A DNA stretch of 64,000 nucleotides from Chloroflexota bacterium (lineage in GTDB: Bacteria; Chloroflexota; Dehalococcoidia; Lucifugimonadales; Australimonadaceae), in contig VXQP01000104.1 in assembly GCA_009838965.1 (NCBI GenBank), positions 40,798-104,797 of the forward strand, read 5' to 3'. The translations under genes and the position numbers were made by a program. Positions 59,740 through 64,000 of the stretch are shown in pieces. The notes beneath the pieces were generated by a model. It saw nothing but the letters and a program-made list of their open reading frames with translations. It was not told the origin of the DNA and searched no databases. Within the stretch, counting starts at the first letter, position 1, and every line of letters starts with the position of its first letter.

Positions 59740-60654
59740 CTACGCTTCCCCGCTCCGACTGGAGAAGTCGATGCCTGCCGCCTCTTCCTGAAGCTTCAAC
59801 AGGGACGCTGTGCTCTGCCGGCCCCAGCCTCGCACCATCCCCTCGACCATGTACTGCTCGACCAGGGCGGCTATGGGCATCGGCACGTCGAACTCGCGGG
59901 CGACGTCCATCGCCAGACCCACGTCCTTCCGGGAGAGCGCGAGGGTGAAGGTGGCCGGAGCATCGGGGAGCGGCTCGGACACGGCCTTGGCGAAGGACTC
60001 CCTGAGCTGGTGCATCTGCGTGTCCAGTCCCCAATACATGCACTCCCAGAGGGTCGGCGGGTCGACGCCGGCCTTGGCTCCCAGCACCAGCCCCTTGCCG
60101 ATGGCCAGTCCGATGCCTCGACGCACGAGGTTGTGGGCCAGCTTGATGTATGTCCCTGTTCCCAACTCTCCGGTGTACACGACCGTGTCCGAGAATGCGT
60201 CCAGCACCGGCTTCACGCGGTCGTAGACAGCTCGGTCTCCGCTGGCCAGCACCTGTACGCTCCGTTGTTGGATGCCTCCCTTGCCTACGATCAGGGGCGC
60301 GTCCAGCACTTCGGCGCCCTTCGCCCGGAACGCTTCCCCGATCTTGCGGATCGTGTTGGGATGGCTGCTCGTGAGGTCGACGTAGACCTTCCCGCTTCCG
60401 ATGCCCGCCATGAGCCCACCGGCACCGAGAGCGACCAACTCCACTTCTCTCGGGCTGGGAAGCGACGTCACGATCACGTCCGACCCCTCGGCCACCTCCG
60501 TGGGCGTTGCGCCGAAACGCGCGCCCGATTCCAGGAGCGGGCGCGTTGCCTCTTCGTTGAGGTCGTTGACGATCAGCGGGTAGCCGGCCGCGCCGATGTT
60601 CGCGGCGATGGCCCCGCCCATATTCCCCAGGCCGACGAACCCTACTGTCTCCAT
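59740..60654 (-). CDS. NAD(P)-dependent beta-hydroxyacid dehydrogenase (HIBADH-like)
   Basis: The 304-residue enzyme has an N-terminal Rossmann motif VGFVGLGNMGGAIA and the substrate motif region VDLTSSHPNTIRKI. The catalytic Lys is in GTYIKLAHNLV within the all-helical C-domain. The group includes 3-hydroxyisobutyrate dehydrogenase and tartronate semialdehyde reductase. It is followed on the same strand by nothing, and preceded at 14 nt by the epimerase gene. A role in oxidising a hydroxyacid from the ring-cleavage route is inferred. Confidence 0.87.
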   Translation of the reverse strand: METVGFVGLGNMGGAIAANIGAAGYPLIVNDLNEEATRPLLESGARFGATPTEVAEGSDVIVTSLPSPREVELVALGAGGLMAGIGSGKVYVDLTSSHPNTIRKIGEAFRAKGAEVLDAPLIVGKGGIQQRSVQVLASGDRAVYDRVKPVLDAFSDTVVYTGELGTGTYIKLAHNLVRRGIGLAIGKGLVLGAKAGVDPPTLWECMYWGLDTQMHQLRESFAKAVSEPLPDAPATFTLALSRKDVGLAMDVAREFDVPMPIAALVEQYMVEGMVRGWGRQSTASLLKLQEEAAGIDFSSRSGEA

Positions 60655-60668
60655 AGCGTCCCCCTGTG

Positions 60669-61607
60669 CTACCTGTTGCGGGCCAACTCCCGAGCGAAGT
60701 CCTCCATCCCCTCGGTCAGGCCGTAGGCGCTCCGGTAGCCCGTCTCTTCCTGCAGGCGAAGGATGCTCAGGGGCTGCGCCCGGTCGGGCGTGTAGTTCAT
60801 GCTCCCACCCTCAACAGGCCGCACCTCCACGCCGGGGAGTGCCGCCCGGAGGGCTTCAACCACATGCTCCACCTTGGACAGCGCCCCGCTGCCCAGGTTG
60901 TAGACCTTGCTCTCGAGCGGCTTCTCGCAGAGCAGGGCCACACCCTGGGCCACGTCCCTGGCGTAGACGTAGTCATTGGAGCCGAAGAGCTGAGAGTCCA
61001 CCTCGACGGGGCCACCCCGAAGGCCGGTCTCCAGCAGTCGGTGCAGGACCTCGCCGATCAGGTCTCCTCCCGTGTAATGGCCGAAGCCGTACACCTGGGC
61101 GAACCGTGCGGTCGCGACCTCCAGCCCGTACGCGCCGGCGTAGGACTGCAGGATCACCTCGCAGGCCAGCTTGCTGGCCCTGTAGAACGCGTTGGAGACG
61201 ACGGGGTAGTCCTCGGTGACCGGAGACGTTGGCTGCAGCCCCCACCGGTACACGCCGAACGTGCTGGCAAAGATCAGCCGCCGCGCGCCGGTCAACCGGG
61301 CTGCCTCGGCCACGGCGATGGCGCCCCCGATGTTGGCGCCGAGACCGGCGTAGGGCCGTTGGGCGAGGCGGTCGCCGATCACATAGGCGGTATGGACGAC
61401 GGCGTCCGTCCGCTCCTGCTGCATGGTCTCGATCAGCGCCGGAAGGTCCCGCACGTCCCCCCGGAACACCGGCAGGTCGCCTGCCACCCGCCGGATGTAG
61501 TCCTCGCTGGGGGAGACGTCGTAGAGCGCGGCCCGGTGCCCGCGCTCACTCAAGGTCTGCGCGATGTGGCATCCCACCAGCCCTGCACCCGTGATCAGGA
61601 TGTTCAA
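60669..61607 (-). CDS. NAD-dependent epimerase/dehydratase family protein
   Basis: The 312-residue extended short-chain dehydrogenase has NAD motif ITGAGLVGCHIA and the catalytic Tyr-x3-Lys in FYRASKLA. Further marks are ASTFGVYRWG and YAGAYGLEVATARFAQVYG. TTG 61607 is chosen because AAGGA lies 7 nt ahead, and the sequence starts with the fold-typical MNILITGAG; the 532-residue ORF-track form reads through the SnoaL gene out of frame. Substrate, sugar or otherwise, is not readable. Confidence 0.87.
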   Translation of the reverse strand: MNILITGAGLVGCHIAQTLSERGHRAALYDVSPSEDYIRRVAGDLPVFRGDVRDLPALIETMQQERTDAVVHTAYVIGDRLAQRPYAGLGANIGGAIAVAEAARLTGARRLIFASTFGVYRWGLQPTSPVTEDYPVVSNAFYRASKLACEVILQSYAGAYGLEVATARFAQVYGFGHYTGGDLIGEVLHRLLETGLRGGPVEVDSQLFGSNDYVYARDVAQGVALLCEKPLESKVYNLGSGALSKVEHVVEALRAALPGVEVRPVEGGSMNYTPDRAQPLSILRLQEETGYRSAYGLTEGMEDFARELARNR

Positions 61608-61648
61608 TTCGCTGTCCTTACGGTCCCACGACGCTGCGGCCAGCCCTG

Positions 61649-61981
61649 TCAGGCCGGATGAGGCGAGCGGTCGATGATGACCCAGCGCTCCGCGATCCGG
61701 CCGTCGACGATCCGGAGGACCTCCACGCCCCGGGGCATGCGCATCACCACCTTGTCGTCCTCGGCGATGAGGTCCTCGATCTCGATGTGGAAGTCCGGGC
61801 GCTTGCGGAGGTTGATGACGAGGTTGCGGATGCCCTCCCGGCCGATCGCGGGGCCGAAGGCGCTGGAGTTGAAGACGTCCCTGAAGTCGGGCGAGATGAG
61901 CTCGTCGATGAGGTCCAGCCTGCCCTGGTTCTCCACCTCCTCGTAGAAGCGTCGAACGATCTCCTTGTTCGTGGCGGACAT
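61649..61981 (-). CDS. SnoaL-like polyketide cyclase-fold protein
   Basis: The 110-residue NTF2-like protein begins NKEIVRRFYEEVENQGRLDLIDELI and has the Asp/His residues typical of SnoaL folds (ISPDFRD, IGREGIRNLV, IEIEDLIAEDDKVV). Proteins of this fold act as isomerases, cyclases or small hydrolases. GGGAGGG 6 nt ahead of ATG sets the start. First gene of a three-gene minus-strand unit with the epimerase and the dehydrogenase. Confidence 0.85.
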   Translation of the reverse strand: MSATNKEIVRRFYEEVENQGRLDLIDELISPDFRDVFNSSAFGPAIGREGIRNLVINLRKRPDFHIEIEDLIAEDDKVVMRMPRGVEVLRIVDGRIAERWVIIDRSPHPA

Positions 61982-62079
61982 CGAGGTCCCTCCCGTTGAG
62001 TGGTGTGTCCGGGGGCCGTCCCCGGGGGATGCTAGGAGCCGCTCCAGGGGGCGTCAAGGTTGGCACTTGCCCTGCCACG

Positions 62080-64000
62080 TCACCACTCCTCATCCTCCGG
62101 CGGTGATGACTGCTCTTCGCTGTCTTTGCCCCAGCAGACGGGCGTGCCGTCCGCTTCGAGCGCGCAGGTGTGGCTGTGGCCCGCGCTGATGGCAGTGAAG
62201 GTCTTGCCGGGCGGCGGTGTAAGTTGGCCGTAAGCGTTATCTTTGCCCCAGCAGACTGCCGAGCCATCTTCCTTGAGGGCGCAACTATGCCGCCGCGCGC
62301 ACGATATCGAAATGAATGTGTTACCTGTGGGCGCGGACAACAGGTTCCATTTGGTGGAGAACCCCCAACAGGCTATGGAGCCATCCGTCTTGATCCCGCA
62401 CATGTGCAGGTCGCCCGCACTGATCGCCTTGAACGTGGCCCCCTCCGGCGGCGTCATCTGGCCGTGGTCGTTGTCAACGCCTCCCCAACAGACGACAGTA
62501 CCGGTGGAAGTAAGGCCGCAGGTGTGGGTCTCTCCGGCAGTTATTGCTGTGAATGTCGAGTCTGCCGGTGGAGACGATTGCTCTTTTTCATCGCTTCCCC
62601 AACAGACCGGCGTGCCGTCGTCCTTGAGCGCACATGAATGGTGGTCTCCCGCTGTGATGGCAGCGTGGGACGGCGTTGGTGCAGACGGTGGAGTGGGCGT
62701 CGGTGTAGGGGTGGGCGTGGCCGTAGGAGTAGGAGTCGGTGTTGGCGTTGGTGTGGGAGTTGCCGTAGGCGTCGGTGTGGGCGTAGGCGTTGGTGTGGGT
62801 GTAGGTGTGGGAGTTGCCGTAGGCGTCGGTGTAGGAGTGGGCGTAGGAGTAGGAGTGGGCGTAGGAGTAGGCGTCGGTGTGGGCGTAGGCGTCGGTGTGG
62901 GCGTAGGCGTTGGTGTGGGAGTTGCCGTAGGCGTTGGTGTGGGTGTAGGGGTAGGCGTGGCCGTAGGAGTGGGCGTCGGAGTTGGTGTAGGGGTGGGAGT
63001 CGGCGTTGGGTCCAGGGTGGAAGGGGATGATTGTCCCGAGTCGTTACTGCCCCAACAGATAGGTGTGCGGTCACCTTGCAGTGCGCAGGTGTGCTTCTCT
63101 CCTGCGCTTATCTCAACGAACGTCGAACCGGCGGGAGGGGTGGACTGGCCTTGGTCATCCTCACCCCAGCAGACGGGTGCCCCGTCGGAAGTCAGGGCGC
63201 AGCTATGGCGCCGCCCGCACGAGAGCGAGGCGAGCGTCTTATCTGTGGGAACACCGGACACCTGCCCCTTGTTGTCCAATCCCCAGCAGGCTACGGAGCC
63301 GTCTGCCTTGATGCCACAGGTGTGGAGGTAGCCCGCACTTATCGCTGTAAACGTGGTTTTCTCGGGCGGTGACACCTGACCATGGTCGTTGTCCACTCCG
63401 CCCCAACAGACGGCGGTGCCGGTTGAAGTGAGAGCGCACGTATGGGTCTCTCCGGCGCTGATCGCGGTGAATGTCGAGCCTGTAGGTGGCGACGATTGCC
63501 CTTTCTCGTCGTCACCCCAACAGATCGGCGTGCCGTCGCTCTCCTGCGCACAGGTATGGATGTATCCGGCGCTGATGCTGACGAACGCCTTGTCAGATGG
63601 AGGGGAGGCCTGTCTGTTGTCGTTTTCTCCCCAGCAGATGGGCGAACCGTCGGCTTTGAGTCCGCACGTGTATGCCCCACCAGCGGTGATGTCGGTCAAC
63701 GTCGTGTCTGCAGGTGGAGACGATTGGCCCTTCGCGTCATCACCCCAGCAGACGGGCGTGCCGTCTGACTCGAGTGCACATGAATGGTGGGCGCCCGCTC
63801 CTATGGTCTGCTGAGCCGCTTCCTTGATGGGCGCTGGCGTAGGAGTAGGCGTCGGTGTGGGCGTTGGGGTAGGTGTCGGAGTAGGCGAAGGGGTTGGAGT
63901 GGGTGTAGGTGTTGCCGTTGGCGGACGGGACGGCTCGGGAGTATTGGTCGGAGTGGGGGAAGGTGTCGGCGTAGGGGTGGGTGTGGGAGTGGGCGTAGGG
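62080..64000 (-). CDS. RCC1-repeat protein with Pro-Thr linkers, partial (5' end off the window)
   Basis: The reading frame stays open to the right edge of the window, so at least 639 residues are present and the start is missing; TTG 63699 in the ORF track is internal. Twelve RCC1-like units of about 37 residues are visible (pattern ISAGxxHTCAL...[10 protein letters not shown]..GQSSPP). They are seven before and five after a linker of about 110 residues of repeated Pro-Thr. A second Pro-Thr stretch lies at the edge. RCC1 units fold as a beta-propeller; the protein is likely exported and displayed, but no signal peptide can be checked. Confidence 0.88.
   Translation of the reverse strand, partial: PTPTPTPTPTPTPSPTPTNTPEPSRPPTATPTPTPTPSPTPTPTPTPTPTPTPTPAPIKEAAQQTIGAGAHHSCALESDGTPVCWGDDAKGQSSPPADTTLTDITAGGAYTCGLKADGSPICWGENDNRQASPPSDKAFVSISAGYIHTCAQESDGTPICWGDDEKGQSSPPTGSTFTAISAGETHTCALTSTGTAVCWGGVDNDHGQVSPPEKTTFTAISAGYLHTCGIKADGSVACWGLDNKGQVSGVPTDKTLASLSCGRRHSCALTSDGAPVCWGEDDQGQSTPPAGSTFVEISAGEKHTCALQGDRTPICWGSNDSGQSSPSTLDPTPTPTPTPTPTPTPTATPTPTPTPTPTATPTPTPTPTPTPTPTPTPTPTPTPTPTPTPTPTPTATPTPTPTPTPTPTPTPTATPTPTPTPTPTPTATPTPTPTPTPPSAPTPSHAAITAGDHHSCALKDDGTPVCWGSDEKEQSSPPADSTFTAITAGETHTCGLTSTGTVVCWGGVDNDHGQMTPPEGATFKAISAGDLHMCGIKTDGSIACWGFSTKWNLLSAPTGNTFISISCARRHSCALKEDGSAVCWGKDNAYGQLTPPPGKTFTAISAGHSHTCALEADGTPVCWGKDSEEQSSPPEDEEW
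62690..63012. repeat. Hexanucleotide microsatellite coding the Pro-Thr linker
   Basis: A run of about 50 imperfect 6-bp units (GGNGTN on the plus strand, such as GGTGTGGGCGTAGGCGTC) codes for alternating Pro and Thr with occasional Ala. Slippage would add or drop whole Pro-Thr pairs without shifting frame. A similar run is at 63837-64000. Confidence 0.85.

Noticed and set aside
61608-62267. Long N-terminal extension of the epimerase ORF to 62267
   Set aside because: It runs out of frame through the SnoaL-like gene and the RCC1 gene end, and is Arg/Pro-rich. The fold starts at the TTG at 61607.
62690-63012. Tandem repeats as a possible CRISPR array
   Set aside because: The unit is 6 bp with no spacers of uniform length, and the strand opposite codes for Pro-Thr in frame with RCC1 units.
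1-64000. tRNA and rRNA genes
   Set aside because: I looked for acceptor-arm and T-loop patterns and for conserved rRNA segments in the gaps and saw none. A tRNAscan-SE and barrnap run would settle it.

Overview
The window is high-GC, densely coded bacterial DNA, most likely a chromosome segment of a Chloroflexota (Dehalococcoidia, SAR202-like) organism. This placement is inference. It rests on several paralogous COG2159 amidohydrolases, paired Rieske and extradiol dioxygenases, an RCC1-repeat protein with long Pro-Thr linkers, a LexA box of the GAAC-N4-GTTC type, and four genes whose -10 box sits exactly 7 nt before the ATG, as in leaderless mRNAs. I saw no rRNA, tRNA, phage, transposase or CRISPR array.

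Layout. 0-6.3 kb: HIT protein, CrcB fluoride channel, an amidohydrolase, a PpiC-type foldase, a TyrA-like dehydrogenase lacking catalytic His residues, and two Dpp-type permeases without their partners. 6.4-10.7 kb: a four-gene Gld-type ABC operon (ATPase, ABC-2 permease, GldG-like, DUF4340). 10.8-19.4 kb: housekeeping and stress genes: 7Fe-type ferredoxin, Lrp regulator, YHS protein plus CopA, PspAB-HtpX, aminotransferase, GNAT, LexA with an SOS box, and S20. 19.4-20.0 kb is a gene-free, repeat-rich stretch.

20.0-31.0 kb holds the branched-chain amino acid locus on the minus strand: a leucine-type T-box leader, then ilvB-ilvN-ilvC-leuA, a strong hairpin, an AbrB/PIN toxin-antitoxin module with its own promoter and operator, then leuC-leuD-leuB and two TauE/SafE exporters. 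31.1-35.8 kb on the plus strand is aromatic amino acid and general metabolism: trpA, aroH, a possible Phe/Tyr leader ORF, DAHP synthase, ribF, tyrS. 35.8-39.2 kb: a K+ channel and a Ca2+-type P-ATPase.

39.3-62.0 kb is accessory catabolism: a solute-binding protein with cupins and a DUF2848 protein; a doubly frameshifted Nudix gene; hydrolases and MFS transporters; then a Rieske dioxygenase (alpha, beta), LigB-type extradiol dioxygenase, N-acyl-D-amino-acid deacylase, three amidohydrolases, a maleate-isomerase-like enzyme, a beta-hydroxyacid dehydrogenase, an epimerase and a SnoaL protein. Together they suggest oxidation and ring cleavage of an aromatic acid followed by processing of the products. 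The window ends inside a large RCC1-repeat protein gene that runs off the right edge.
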